Shown piece by piece: positions 54,334 to 64,000 of a stretch of DNA of 64,000 nucleotides (positions are counted from its first letter, which is position 1; every line of letters starts with the position of its first letter). Source of the stretch: Roseovarius aestuarii (GTDB lineage Bacteria; Pseudomonadota; Alphaproteobacteria; Rhodobacterales; Rhodobacteraceae). The stretch is taken from positions 124,001 through 188,000 of the forward strand of contig NZ_JAIMIB010000008.1 of assembly GCF_019966515.1 (NCBI RefSeq), written 5' to 3'. The translations under genes and the position numbers were made by a program. The notes under the pieces were generated by a model. It was not told where the DNA came from. It was given only the letters and a program-made list of their open reading frames with translations, and did no database searches.

Positions 54334-54373
54334 TGGCCGGGGTCGGGGAGAGATCGCTTGGCAACCCCGGCCA
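54334..54373 (-). terminator. Intercistronic stem-loop after the binding-protein gene
   Basis: TGGCCGGGGT (54334-54343) and ACCCCGGCCA (54364-54373) form a perfect 10-bp GC-rich stem with a 20-base loop, just after the binding-protein stop codon and about 60 bases before the ATPase start. It is followed on the transcribed strand by AATATTTTC. It is likely a partial terminator or 3'-stabilising stem that keeps binding-protein levels above those of the membrane genes. Confidence 0.7.
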
Positions 54374-54380
54374 GATCGAA

Positions 54381-55322
54381 CTACTGGTTGATCCAGCCAG
54401 ACCAGCGGTCCTTGTTCGCATCCATCCAGTTGGCCACGACCGTATCGACCTCGACACCGTTCAGATCGGCCTCGCCGACCATAGCGCTCATTTCCTCGTT
54501 GGTCAGCGTGTAGGCTTCGATGACGCTATACGCACCAGGCCATTTGTCCTGCAGACCAGCCCACGCTGCCTTCCAGATCGGGCCACGCGGCTTGCCGCAA
54601 TCATAGGCCAGATCGGGGTTCACGCCGACCGAGGGGTCAGAATAGCACTCGGCGGTAAACGGTGGGAACTCAACGAATTCACCTTCGTATTTCGCTGGCG
54701 CCCAATGCGGTACATAGACCCAGAGAATGACCGGATCCTGCCGCTGATAAGCTGATTCAAGCTCGGCAAAAAGCGCCGCATCCGTGCCCGCGTGCACCAC
54801 CTCGAAATCCAGTTCCAGCGCCTCGACACGTTCATCGTCAAACCCGCCCCAAGTCACCGGTCCACCCACATACCGCCCGTTCGGTGCGGTCTCTGCGGTA
54901 GCGAATTCCTCGGCGCAGTCCTTCAGCGCTTCCCAGTTTGGCAGGCCCGGGCAACGCTCTTTCATATAAAGCGGATACCACCACTCCTCGATCGCCTGCA
55001 GGCCGGTTTCGCCGACATTGACGACATTGCCGGTGGCGGTGGCCTCGTCCAGCGCCTCGCGACCTGTGGTTTCCCAGATTTCCATCGCCAGATGCAGATC
55101 ACCGGTCTTGAGGCCGGCAAACTGGGCAATATAATCTGCCTGGACATATTCAACATTGTATCCCGCTTCTTCAAGGATACTGCCCATGATCTTGGTGTTG
55201 ATAAGCTGCCCCGACCAGTCATGCAGGGTCAATTTGATCGGGTCTGTCGAATCGGCGGCCCAGGCCGCTGACGTTGCAAATGTAAAGGCGGTCAACGCGC
55301 CCAAGGTTTTGATTTTTTGCAT
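54381..55322 (-). CDS. Betaine/choline-type ABC transporter substrate-binding protein
   Basis: 313 residues. A signal peptide (about residues 1-22, cleavage at SAAWA|AD) exports it to the periplasm. The OpuAC-type domain has LTLHDWSGQLINTKIMGSIL and YVQADYIAQFAGLKTGDLHLA near the start, aromatic residues throughout (EEWWYPLY, VTWGGF, ILWVYVPHW) suited to a cage for a quaternary ammonium group, and paired Cys residues. It is the first gene of the transporter operon, followed by a stem-loop. Ligand is inferred, not proven. Confidence 0.9.
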   Translation of the reverse strand: MQKIKTLGALTAFTFATSAAWAADSTDPIKLTLHDWSGQLINTKIMGSILEEAGYNVEYVQADYIAQFAGLKTGDLHLAMEIWETTGREALDEATATGNVVNVGETGLQAIEEWWYPLYMKERCPGLPNWEALKDCAEEFATAETAPNGRYVGGPVTWGGFDDERVEALELDFEVVHAGTDAALFAELESAYQRQDPVILWVYVPHWAPAKYEGEFVEFPPFTAECYSDPSVGVNPDLAYDCGKPRGPIWKAAWAGLQDKWPGAYSVIEAYTLTNEEMSAMVGEADLNGVEVDTVVANWMDANKDRWSGWINQ

Positions 55323-55411
55323 CTTTTATCTCCCGGCGATGTGGTTTTTTGTGTTTATCTGCTAATTGCATTTAAAAATTTGCGTTAAAGCTTGGCTTTA
55401 GTCAATATAAA

Positions 55412-55486
55412 CCACAAAAACGCTCGATTTTTGCTTGAAAAATTGGAAATCCGGATCAAAAACGTGTGCGATGTTGTTTTTTGTGG
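55412..55486. promoter_or_regulatory. Inverted CCACAAAAA repeats in the binding-protein/deoR divergent gap
   Basis: CCACAAAAA (55412-55420) and TTTTTGTGG (55478-55486) form inverted 9-bp arms. A partial third copy (TTTTTTGTG) lies at 55345-55353, near the binding-protein start. The gap is AT-rich and lies between the DeoR-type regulator and the operon it probably controls, so these are candidate operators. Confidence 0.4.
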
Positions 55487-55518
55487 CTTTTGACGGTAGC
55501 TCTGAGATAGGAGGCACC

Positions 55519-56298
55519 ATGATCCAGTCGCGCAGAACCACGAACCAACGCGAAGAAGAAATCCTCAGAGAGCTTCAGAAAGCGGGGGGGTCTTGCCGGG
55601 TCAGCTATCTGGCCAAGCAACTGACTGTGTCGAACGAAACCATCCGGCGCAACATTCGCACGCTCGAAGAAAGCAAGATCGTGCGCAAGGTGCATGGCGG
55701 CGTTCATCTGATTGAAGATATCGGTGAAGAGCCGTTTCAAAGTCGCATTTCAACCCACGCACATGAAAAGGCGCGGTTAGCGTCGGCGGTGGCTGAAAAC
55801 ATCGGCGACGGCGATTCCGTGTTTCTGGATATCGGCTCGACAACCGCCTATGTCGCAATGGAGCTGAAGCAGCGCAGTAATCTCTTTGTGGTGACCAATT
55901 CCGCTTTTGTCGCGAATACGCTGACCACACGGAACGGCAACAGGGTTTTTCTGGCCGGTGGGGAATTGCGCGCCCATGATGGCGGTGCCTTTGGCGCCGA
56001 GGCGCTGGATTTGGTGCAGCGGCTAAACGTTCAGTTCGCGGTTTTTTCCGTCGGCGCGGTGAATGCAGAGCTGGGGTTTATGCTGCATGATCTGGAGGAA
56101 GCGAATTTGGCGCGCGTTGCCGCGGCAAATGCGCAGGTGCGGATCGTGGTGGCCGACAAGGATAAGTTCAACAAACGTGCGCCCGTGTCTATCGGAAGCG
56201 ACACGCAGTTCGACGTATTCTACACAGATGCTCAGCCACCCGACGCAATCACCCAAATGCTTGAAGCCAAGGATATTGACCTGGTCGTCGTTGATTAA
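55519..56298 (+). CDS. DeoR/GlpR-family transcriptional regulator
   Basis: 259 residues from ATG 55519, which has AGGAGG seven bases upstream; a longer frame reading back to 55435 is rejected. The winged helix (about residues 10-60: REEEILRELQKAGG, VSYLAKQLTVSNETIRRNIRTLEE) precedes the DeoR sensor domain (about 75-250: FLDIGSTTAYVAMEL, VVTNSAFVANTL, FLAGGELR). Such proteins are repressors that bind phosphorylated sugars or small metabolites. It is divergent from the amine transport and catabolism operon and probably regulates it. The effector is unknown. Confidence 0.9.
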   Translation: MIQSRRTTNQREEEILRELQKAGGSCRVSYLAKQLTVSNETIRRNIRTLEESKIVRKVHGGVHLIEDIGEEPFQSRISTHAHEKARLASAVAENIGDGDSVFLDIGSTTAYVAMELKQRSNLFVVTNSAFVANTLTTRNGNRVFLAGGELRAHDGGAFGAEALDLVQRLNVQFAVFSVGAVNAELGFMLHDLEEANLARVAAANAQVRIVVADKDKFNKRAPVSIGSDTQFDVFYTDAQPPDAITQMLEAKDIDLVVVD

Positions 56299-56507
56299 GG
56301 ATCGGTGCCGGTACGCCTAGCTGCACGCTAAATGGTGGTCGTTTCGTGGCGTTTCGGGGCCATTTTACTATGGCGAAACACGGGGTCAGTCGATGCGCCA
56401 TTACGTGTTGGTTTTTGACCGCCGCACCCGGCTAAGGCCGCGAATGGGCCTAAACATGCCGATTTGGAGATATCGAGAATCAGGTTTAGACTACATAGCT
56501 ATCTCGT

Positions 56508-56524
56508 CCTGATACAATATCAGG
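56508..56524. promoter_or_regulatory. CCTGATA palindrome upstream of the HisA-like gene
   Basis: CCTGATA-CAA-TATCAGG, perfect 7-bp arms with a 3-base centre, ends 25 bases before the HisA-like start. It could be an operator or a small 5' hairpin. No known regulator motif fits exactly. Confidence 0.45.
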
Positions 56525-56549
56525 GAGATTGATTCTGAGGATCACGACA

Positions 56550-57293
56550 ATGATCATCTATCCCACTTTGGAACTTCTGAATGGTAAATGCGTCTCCCTG
56601 AAACGGGGTCGCCTCGATGAGCCAGTGATCTGGCATGTCGACCCGCTGGAGACCGCGCGGCAATTTGCGGCAGCCGGCGCCGAATGGATGCATGTCACCG
56701 ACATGAATGCCCTGGGCGGAGACGGCAACAATGACGAGTTGATCGAAGAGATCATTCGCGCCGCAGGTATTCCGGTGCAGTTGGGCGGCGGCTTTCGTTC
56801 GCGTGAGCGCGTCGAACACTGGATCGGAAAGGGCGCGGGGCGTGTCGTGGTGGGCACGATGGCCGCACATGAACCCGACTGGGTGACTCAGCTGGCAAAC
56901 CGCCATCCCGATCAGATCGTGCTGGCGGTGGATATGTTCCAGGGCCATGTGATGACCGAAGGCTGGCAGAAATACAGCGCGCTTGAGCCCGAAACATTCG
57001 TCGCGGCCTTCGATGCGGCACCGCTTGCGGGCATCATCGTCACCGATATCGATGCAGATATTGAGGATCAGGATGGCCGGATCGGCGTAATTTCCGGCCT
57101 GGCGGCAAAAACCCGCCACCCGGTGATCGCACGCGGCACGATTCGCACCGCGGATGACGTTGCACGGCTGAAATATGTCTACAACATCGCAGGCTCGCTG
57201 ATCGGTCGGGCACTTCTGTCCAAAGACGTCGATCTTGCCGAAGCCCTGCTGATCGCGCGACCAGAGCCCGAGCGCGTAGCTGAATTCCAGTAG
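56550..57293 (+). CDS. HisA-like TIM-barrel isomerase paralogue
   Basis: 247 residues from ATG 56550 (AGGA about eight bases upstream); a TTG seven codons earlier is less likely. The fold and motifs fit HisA: IIYPTLELLNGKCVSLKRG, VQLGGGFRS and the phosphate-binding GSLIGRALL. In HisA the first catalytic residue is an Asp at this position; here it is Glu8. The second acid is Asp128 in LAVDMFQG. It lies outside any histidine operon, between the DeoR gene and fabF, and ends in a clear terminator. It is either a HisA with an altered acid or a relative with another substrate. Confidence 0.85.
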   Translation: MIIYPTLELLNGKCVSLKRGRLDEPVIWHVDPLETARQFAAAGAEWMHVTDMNALGGDGNNDELIEEIIRAAGIPVQLGGGFRSRERVEHWIGKGAGRVVVGTMAAHEPDWVTQLANRHPDQIVLAVDMFQGHVMTEGWQKYSALEPETFVAAFDAAPLAGIIVTDIDADIEDQDGRIGVISGLAAKTRHPVIARGTIRTADDVARLKYVYNIAGSLIGRALLSKDVDLAEALLIARPEPERVAEFQ

Positions 57294-57314
57294 ACTGAGC
57301 ATCATCCCGGGTGA

Positions 57315-57340
57315 CCGGGCCGCCAAAACGGCCCGGTTTC
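57315..57340 (+). terminator. Rho-independent terminator after the HisA-like gene
   Basis: CCGGGCCG-CCAAAA-CGGCCCGG is an 8-bp GC-rich stem with a 6-base loop (57315-57336), followed by TTTCCCTCTC. It lies 22 bases after the HisA-like stop and separates that gene from fabF. Confidence 0.85.
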
Positions 57341-57416
57341 CCTCTCGTGATGGACTTGCCCCTCCCATATAAGACAAGGTATGAGCAGCCATTGAATTAC
57401 GAGAAAGGGCAGCATT

Positions 57417-58676
57417 ATGCGGCGTGTCGTTGTCACCGGTCTTGGACTGGTTACCCCCCTTGCGGATGGGGTTGAGGAAAGCTGGAAACGTCTGTTGGAC
57501 GGTCAATCCGGCGCGGGTCCGATCACGCGGTTTGACGCCTCGAACGTGGCGACATCCTATGCTTGCGAAGTCCCGCTGGGCGATGGCAGCAACGGCACGT
57601 TCAACACCGACACCTATATGGAGCCGAAAGAGCGCCGCAAGGTCGATGATTTCATCTGCTACGGCATCGCCGCCGCGCAGCAGGCGGTCGAGGATGCGGG
57701 CTGGATACCCGAGGACGAAGAAAGCCGCCAGCGCACCGGTGTGCTGATCGGTTCCGGCATTGGCGGGCTGCGCTCGATCGAGGAGACAACGCTGATCATC
57801 CGAGACAAGGGCGTGCGCCGGGTGTCACCGTTCTTCATCCCCGGTGCGCTGATCAACCTGATCAGCGGCCAGGTGGGTATCCGCTACGGCTTCAAGGGCC
57901 CGAACCATTCGGTAGTGACCGCCTGTTCGACCGGCGCCCACGCAATCGGCGATGCGGCGCGGCTGATCATGTTTGGTGATGCCGATGTGATGATCGCGGG
58001 CGGCGCCGAGGCCGCGATCTGCGAAATCGGCATTGCCGGGTTCAACGCCTGCAAGGCGCTCAGCACCAAACGCGCCGACGATCCGAAAGCCGCCAGCCGC
58101 CCCTACGACGAGGACCGTGACGGGTTCGTCATGGGCGAGGGCGCGGGCATCGTCGTGCTGGAAGACTACGAACACGCCAAGGCGCGCGGCGCCAAGATCT
58201 ATGCCGAGGTGCTGGGCTATGGCCTTTCCGGCGACGCCTATCATATCACCGCGCCGTCGGAAGATGGCGATGGTGGCTATCGCGCCATGGTCTCGGCCCT
58301 CAAGCACGCGGGCGTCGAACCGAAGGATGTGGATTACATCAACGCCCACGGCACTTCGACCATGGCCGACACGATCGAGCTGAAGGCGGTCGAAAGACTG
58401 ATGGGCGATGCGGCAAGTAAGGCTACCATGTCATCGACCAAATCCGCCACAGGGCACCTGCTGGGTGCTGCGGGCGCGATTGAGGCGATTTTCTCCATCC
58501 TCGCGATCCGCGATCAGGTGGCGCCACCGACGATCAACCTTGACAACCCGGCGGTCGATACCCCGCTCGATCTGGCTCCGAAGGCCAAGCGCGAGCGCGA
58601 GATCAACGTGGCTCTGTCGAACAGTTTCGGCTTCGGTGGCACCAATGCCTCGGTCTGTTTCGGGAAAGTCGGCTGA
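57417..58676 (+). CDS. fabF: Beta-ketoacyl-ACP synthase II
   Basis: 419 residues. FabF condenses malonyl-ACP with acyl-ACP in fatty-acid elongation. The nucleophile is Cys170 in VVTACSTGAHAIGDA, and the two catalytic His residues are in NAHGTST and GHLLGAAGAIEA. The C-terminal FGFGGTNAS motif is present. Its stop codon overlaps the mltG start (TGATG), so the two are translationally coupled. A terminator upstream separates it from the HisA-like gene, so its own promoter is in 57341-57416. Confidence 0.97.
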   Translation: MRRVVVTGLGLVTPLADGVEESWKRLLDGQSGAGPITRFDASNVATSYACEVPLGDGSNGTFNTDTYMEPKERRKVDDFICYGIAAAQQAVEDAGWIPEDEESRQRTGVLIGSGIGGLRSIEETTLIIRDKGVRRVSPFFIPGALINLISGQVGIRYGFKGPNHSVVTACSTGAHAIGDAARLIMFGDADVMIAGGAEAAICEIGIAGFNACKALSTKRADDPKAASRPYDEDRDGFVMGEGAGIVVLEDYEHAKARGAKIYAEVLGYGLSGDAYHITAPSEDGDGGYRAMVSALKHAGVEPKDVDYINAHGTSTMADTIELKAVERLMGDAASKATMSSTKSATGHLLGAAGAIEAIFSILAIRDQVAPPTINLDNPAVDTPLDLAPKAKREREINVALSNSFGFGGTNASVCFGKVG

Positions 58677-59830
58677 TGTGGCGGCACATCGCTTCGAACG
58701 CAATCACCTTCCTCGTTGTTCTGGTCTTCCTGCTGGGCGGGGTCGTGCTGTGGGGTCAGAATGAATATACGTCCGAAGGCCCTCTGACGGAACGTATCTG
58801 CCTGCAGGTCAAACCCGGGTCGAACATGCGCGGCGTATCACGGCAACTTGAAGATGCCGGTGCGATCTCGAATGGATCCATCTACCGGGTCGGAGCAGAA
58901 TATTCCGGCAAGAACAGCCGCCTGAAAGCCGGAAGCTGGCTGGTGCCCGAAGGTGCCAGCATGCAGGAGATCGTCGATATCGTTACCCGCGGCGGGGCCA
59001 GCACCTGTGGCACCGAGGTGGTCTATCGCATCGGGGTCACGCGGTCCGAGGCCCGGGTGCGCGAGCTTGATCCGGCGACCGACGCTTATGTCGAACGCGC
59101 CGAGTTCGATCTGGCCGCCGAGGAACGCCCGGAGATCTATGCCAAGGTCCGTGAAGAGGCAGACACCCGCTACCGAATTGCCATCGCCGAGGGCGTGACA
59201 AGCTGGCAGATCGTGAACGCCCTTGGTCAGATTGACCTGCTGGAAGGTGCGGCGGACAAGCTGCCGCCCGAGGGCAGCCTTGCACCGGACAGCTACGAGG
59301 TCAGCGCGGGTGATACCGTGGCTGGCGTACTCGAAAGAATGGACGCAGAGCAGGATCTGCGTTTGGCCGAAACCTGGGAAAACCGGGCCGAGGGCATTCC
59401 GCTGAAAGACCCCTACGAGGCGTTGATCCTGGCCTCGATCATCGAAAAGGAAACCGGCCTGCCGGAAGAGCGCGGGCAGGTGGCCAGCGTCTTTACCAAC
59501 CGGCTTGAGCAAGGGATGAAACTGCAAACCGACCCGACGGTGATTTACGGCGTCACCGAAGGGAAGGGGGTTCTGGGCCGGGGCCTGCGGCAAAGTGAGC
59601 TGCGCAAGCGGACCGACTGGAACACCTATGTGATCGACGGCTTGCCGCCCACACCCATTGCCAATCCGGGTCGCGCCAGCCTTGAGGCGGCAGTCAACCC
59701 CGAGGATACGGATTTCATCTTCTTTGTGGCCGATGGTACCGGCGGACATGCCTTTGCCCGGACGCTGGAAGAGCACAACAAGAATGTCGCCGAGTGGCGT
59801 AAAATCGAGGCGGAGCGCGCGACGGAATGA
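58676..59830 (+). CDS. mltG: Endolytic murein transglycosylase MltG
   Basis: 384 residues. An N-terminal membrane helix (about residues 8-28) anchors the protein in the inner membrane facing the periplasm. A LysM-like part (about 40-90, LQVKPGSNMRGVSRQLEDAG) precedes the YceG catalytic domain. The catalytic Glu is in ASIIEKETGLPEERGQ, and the conserved LQTDPTVIYG and DGLPPTPIANPG follow. MltG cleaves nascent glycan strands and may end their polymerisation. It is coupled to fabF by a one-base overlap, an arrangement also seen for the fatty-acid gene neighbourhood of other proteobacteria. Confidence 0.95.
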   Translation: MWRHIASNAITFLVVLVFLLGGVVLWGQNEYTSEGPLTERICLQVKPGSNMRGVSRQLEDAGAISNGSIYRVGAEYSGKNSRLKAGSWLVPEGASMQEIVDIVTRGGASTCGTEVVYRIGVTRSEARVRELDPATDAYVERAEFDLAAEERPEIYAKVREEADTRYRIAIAEGVTSWQIVNALGQIDLLEGAADKLPPEGSLAPDSYEVSAGDTVAGVLERMDAEQDLRLAETWENRAEGIPLKDPYEALILASIIEKETGLPEERGQVASVFTNRLEQGMKLQTDPTVIYGVTEGKGVLGRGLRQSELRKRTDWNTYVIDGLPPTPIANPGRASLEAAVNPEDTDFIFFVADGTGGHAFARTLEEHNKNVAEWRKIEAERATE

Positions 59831-60018
59831 GACGTTGGCGCTGCCTCGGCGGCGCGCGCAGCATCCAAATGCAAGAACCGGGTTGATCCCGGCGCAGTGC
59901 CGAACACCTTGCCCGGTTCATCCTGTAAGGTGTCGGAAGGCCGGTAAACCTGCATGGGTGTCAGGCATTTTCGATCTATGCATCAAGCATATCTACTCCA
60001 ACGTCGGCAATGCGGACT

Positions 60019-60029
60019 AAGCGGACATT
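60019..60029 (+). repeat. AAGCGGAC-type motif beside the broken accessory gene
   Basis: AAGCGGACATT overlaps the end of the frameshifted gene (stop codon at 60028-60030 on the reverse strand). Related copies are at 35856-35866 and, inverted, at 36396-36406, both beside the low-GC DUF4304 gene. Confidence 0.35.
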
Positions 60030-61127
60030 AGTTGATTTCAAAATTTTTAATCAAGCGACCTACTTCTGATCGAAGCTCGGGTACTTCCAAAATTTCTTCT
60101 TTCCATTTGCTAAGGTCGGCATTTTCCAAATGAGCTTCAAAAGCGCTCTTGAATTTTGAAACTCGGCCTTGAGGAAAAACAGCCTCGGCTACGATTGTGT
60201 CGCCTTGCATTCTGCCTACGACATGAGAGTCACTCCATCCTATACTTGGGTTCTTATTATTGCGGTTTGCGGTCCATTCATCAAATTGACTGGGGAATTG
60301 GATTCGTTCGTTCAGCAAGGGACGCGCTCCAACATGCCAAGTCAGTAACTGTGCACGCCAGTACGGGCATCCGATTGAAAAAATCGAATCCACCCAGCCT
60401 TGGAGTTCCTTGTCCTCGACCAAGCGAAGACAGACTAGAAGCGAAGCGGCAAGGTCGCCGCTCACATTCGCCCAACCCCACCATTTCGCGGGGTTATTGT
60501 TCGACGGATGAAGAGTGTTACCAACGACTATCTTACCGTCCTTCCATCGATTTTCGGCCATTATGACGTGCCCAAGTGTGCTAAGAACTTCACCGCCGTC
60601 ATACGCATTTCGACCCATGTGATTGGTCGCAAGATCAACTTGCAAAAAGGCGCTACACAGGCTTTCGAACAGCCAATCTACAAAGCGTTCGTGGCATCGC
60701 GGCACAACTCTCGGCAACAGATAGCGTAACCAAGCCTCCCATTCTTCATGAAGGCCGAAGGCGCTCGCGCCGCCTGCGATTTCTCGTAGCACTTCCTGCA
60801 AATATTCAGTTGATACGGTCTCAAAATTACCGCTTAGCTCGGTGTACATCTTTCGTGTTTCACCCATAAACCAAGCTTCACCCATCAGAATGTCTGGTTG
60901 CGGCGCTGCTTTGCGCATTGAAGCAAGAGTTGTCTCGCAAGGGCCCACGCCCGGCGTCCAGTTAAATCCCAAATGCTTGCTCCGAATTGGTGATCGATTA
61001 GAAAACCTACTCGCTCTTCAAAATCAGTCCAGTCAAAAATGAACCGTCTGACGCCTGTAGGTATGGGCTCACACCAGACATCCGATATCGCTTTATTGTC
61101 GGATATAGGAAATGCCGTGATTGCCAT
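60028..61127 (-). pseudogene. Unrecognised accessory gene broken by one frameshift
   Basis: Two overlapping reverse-strand frames join into one plausible protein of about 366 residues. The first (ATG 61127 to about 60981) reads VRRFIFDWTDFEERVGFLID then HQFG; the second (from about 60981 to stop 60028) reads SKHLGFNWTPGVGPCET and continues for about 317 residues. Joining needs a single missing base at about 60981 (equivalent to a -1 shift). There is no slippery heptamer, so mutation or sequencing error is likelier than programmed frameshifting. The downstream part alone is an intact frame of 314 codons from a TTG at 60972. No known domain; composition is AT-richer than its neighbours. Confidence 0.7.
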
Positions 61128-61464
61128 TGGGCACTTAGTGCGACATGTGCGTTTTTGGCGGGGTAGGAGGTCGGTCAGGCAATACCTCGTGACGCCCTTC
61201 TGGCGCTGTTGACAACCCAAACGACTCCCCCTATACGCGCCCCATCCAGCCAAGGGGGTCGCCCCGGCAGCTGATATCAAAACTGAAGTGGTCAAGATCC
61301 GGGCTGGTTTATGCGCCCCGATCCTCTGAATAGCCAGCCGCGTCGTTCGCCTCGGAATGGGAACGATTGCGGTCATTTCGCTTTGCGGACGCGTGAGGCG
61401 AGTGAGATTTAACCGCATGGGTTCCCATGCAGACACATGTGTTGAGAGACGGGGAAGAACCGGA
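61128..61464 (+). promoter_or_regulatory. Leader region of the str (rpsL) operon
   Basis: About 340 bases without a supported gene. Near the end are two palindromes: GCATGGG-TT-CCCATGC (61415-61430) and ACACATGTGT (61433-61442), the second ending 22 bases before rpsL. They could fold as adjacent small hairpins in the mRNA leader. A promoter must also lie here, since the preceding gene runs the other way. Confidence 0.5.
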
Positions 61465-61836
61465 ATGCCAACGATCCAACAGCTGATCCGCAAACCGCGG
61501 CAGCCGAAAGTAAGAACGCAGAAGTCGCAGCACCTGCAAGGGTGCCCGCAGAAACGTGGCGTTTGTACGCGCGTTTACACCACCACACCGAAGAAGCCGA
61601 ACTCGGCCATGCGGAAGGTCGCCAAGGTGCGCCTGACCAATGGCTTCGAGGTGATCAGCTACATCCCCGGCGAAAGCCACAACCTGCAGGAACACTCGGT
61701 CGTTCTGATCCGGGGTGGCCGGGTCAAAGACCTTCCGGGTGTGCGCTATCACATTCTTCGCGGTGTTCTGGATACCCAGGGCGTCAAAGACCGTAAGCAA
61801 CGCCGTTCGAAATACGGCGCCAAGCGTCCTAAGTAA
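61465..61836 (+). CDS. rpsL: 30S ribosomal protein S12
   Basis: 123 residues from ATG 61465, the standard S12 length. S12 shapes the decoding centre of the small subunit and is the site of streptomycin-resistance changes. The sequence begins [13 protein letters not shown] and holds the conserved [19 protein letters not shown], with the wild-type Lys in the PKKPNS loop, and [13 protein letters not shown]. It opens the rpsL-rpsG-fusA operon; rpsG follows after 12 bases. Confidence 0.98.
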   Translation: MPTIQQLIRKPRQPKVRTQKSQHLQGCPQKRGVCTRVYTTTPKKPNSAMRKVAKVRLTNGFEVISYIPGESHNLQEHSVVLIRGGRVKDLPGVRYHILRGVLDTQGVKDRKQRRSKYGAKRPK

Positions 61837-62319
<483 letters not shown>

Positions 62320-62340
62320 ACATTCAGAGGCAAGAGACCT

Positions 62341-64000
<1,660 letters not shown>

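Noticed and set aside
55323-55518. Riboswitch ahead of the betaine-type transporter
   Set aside because: The region is AT-rich with short inverted repeats but no stable multi-stem structure resembling known riboswitch classes; a repressor operator is more likely.
60975-60990. Programmed -1 frameshift in the broken accessory gene
   Set aside because: No slippery heptamer or obvious downstream stimulatory hairpin is present, so a mutation or sequence error is the simpler explanation.

Overview
The window is 64 kb of GC-rich, densely coding chromosome from an alphaproteobacterium, most likely of the Roseobacter/Rhodobacteraceae group. The evidence is the set and order of housekeeping genes (mreB-mreC-mreD-mrdA-rodA, panB-panC, rpsL-rpsG-fusA), the plant/alphaproteobacterial type of glutamate-cysteine ligase, and the glycine-betaine/dimethylglycine-type genes common in marine roseobacters. 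It looks like ordinary chromosome with a few accessory insertions. I found no tRNA, rRNA, CRISPR array, insertion sequence or prophage.

Layout. 1-11 kb holds the 3' end of a peroxidase-related gene, an OmpA-domain protein, rlmN, a Rieske oxygenase, panCB, a family-5 solute-binding protein, a YcaQ-type winged-helix protein and a short-chain dehydrogenase. 10.3-16 kb is a nucleotide-sugar block: gmd, a GDP-fucose-synthase-type gene and a ColD-type 3-dehydratase with 4-base overlaps, then kdsD (reverse strand) and ugd. The ColD homologue carries the His-for-Lys active site, so the three overlapping genes probably make GDP-colitose rather than GDP-fucose. 16-21 kb is stress and metal handling: an OhrR-like MarR regulator divergent from an exported catalase-like protein, nhaA, and an ArsR-permease pair with two clear operator palindromes. 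22-29 kb is the rod-shape operon. 29-36 kb contains a long OmpA/BON-like protein, ubiA, rsmE, a Tat-signal protein and gshA.

36-44 kb is the least ordinary stretch. It has a low-GC DUF4304 gene, a DEAD-box helicase, and a divergent pair of unrecognised genes: a 667-residue TPR protein and an 808-residue beta-rich protein. This pair is the best candidate for an undescribed system. 44-48 kb pairs a Pat-like protein acetyltransferase (acyl-CoA-synthetase fused to GNAT) with a histone-deacetylase-family enzyme, suggesting a reversible lysine-acetylation module. 48-56 kb is a methylated-amine/choline cluster: FAD-GcvT dehydrogenase, choline-kinase-like protein, a three-gene betaine-type ABC transporter and a divergent DeoR regulator. 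56.5-60 kb holds a HisA paralogue, fabF and mltG. 60-61.1 kb holds an unrecognised gene broken by a single frameshift, and the window ends in the str operon (rpsL, rpsG, fusA cut by the window edge).

Starts were chosen by ribosome-binding site, operon overlap and family length. Several genes (mreC, the DEAD helicase, the Tat-signal protein) appear to use TTG.
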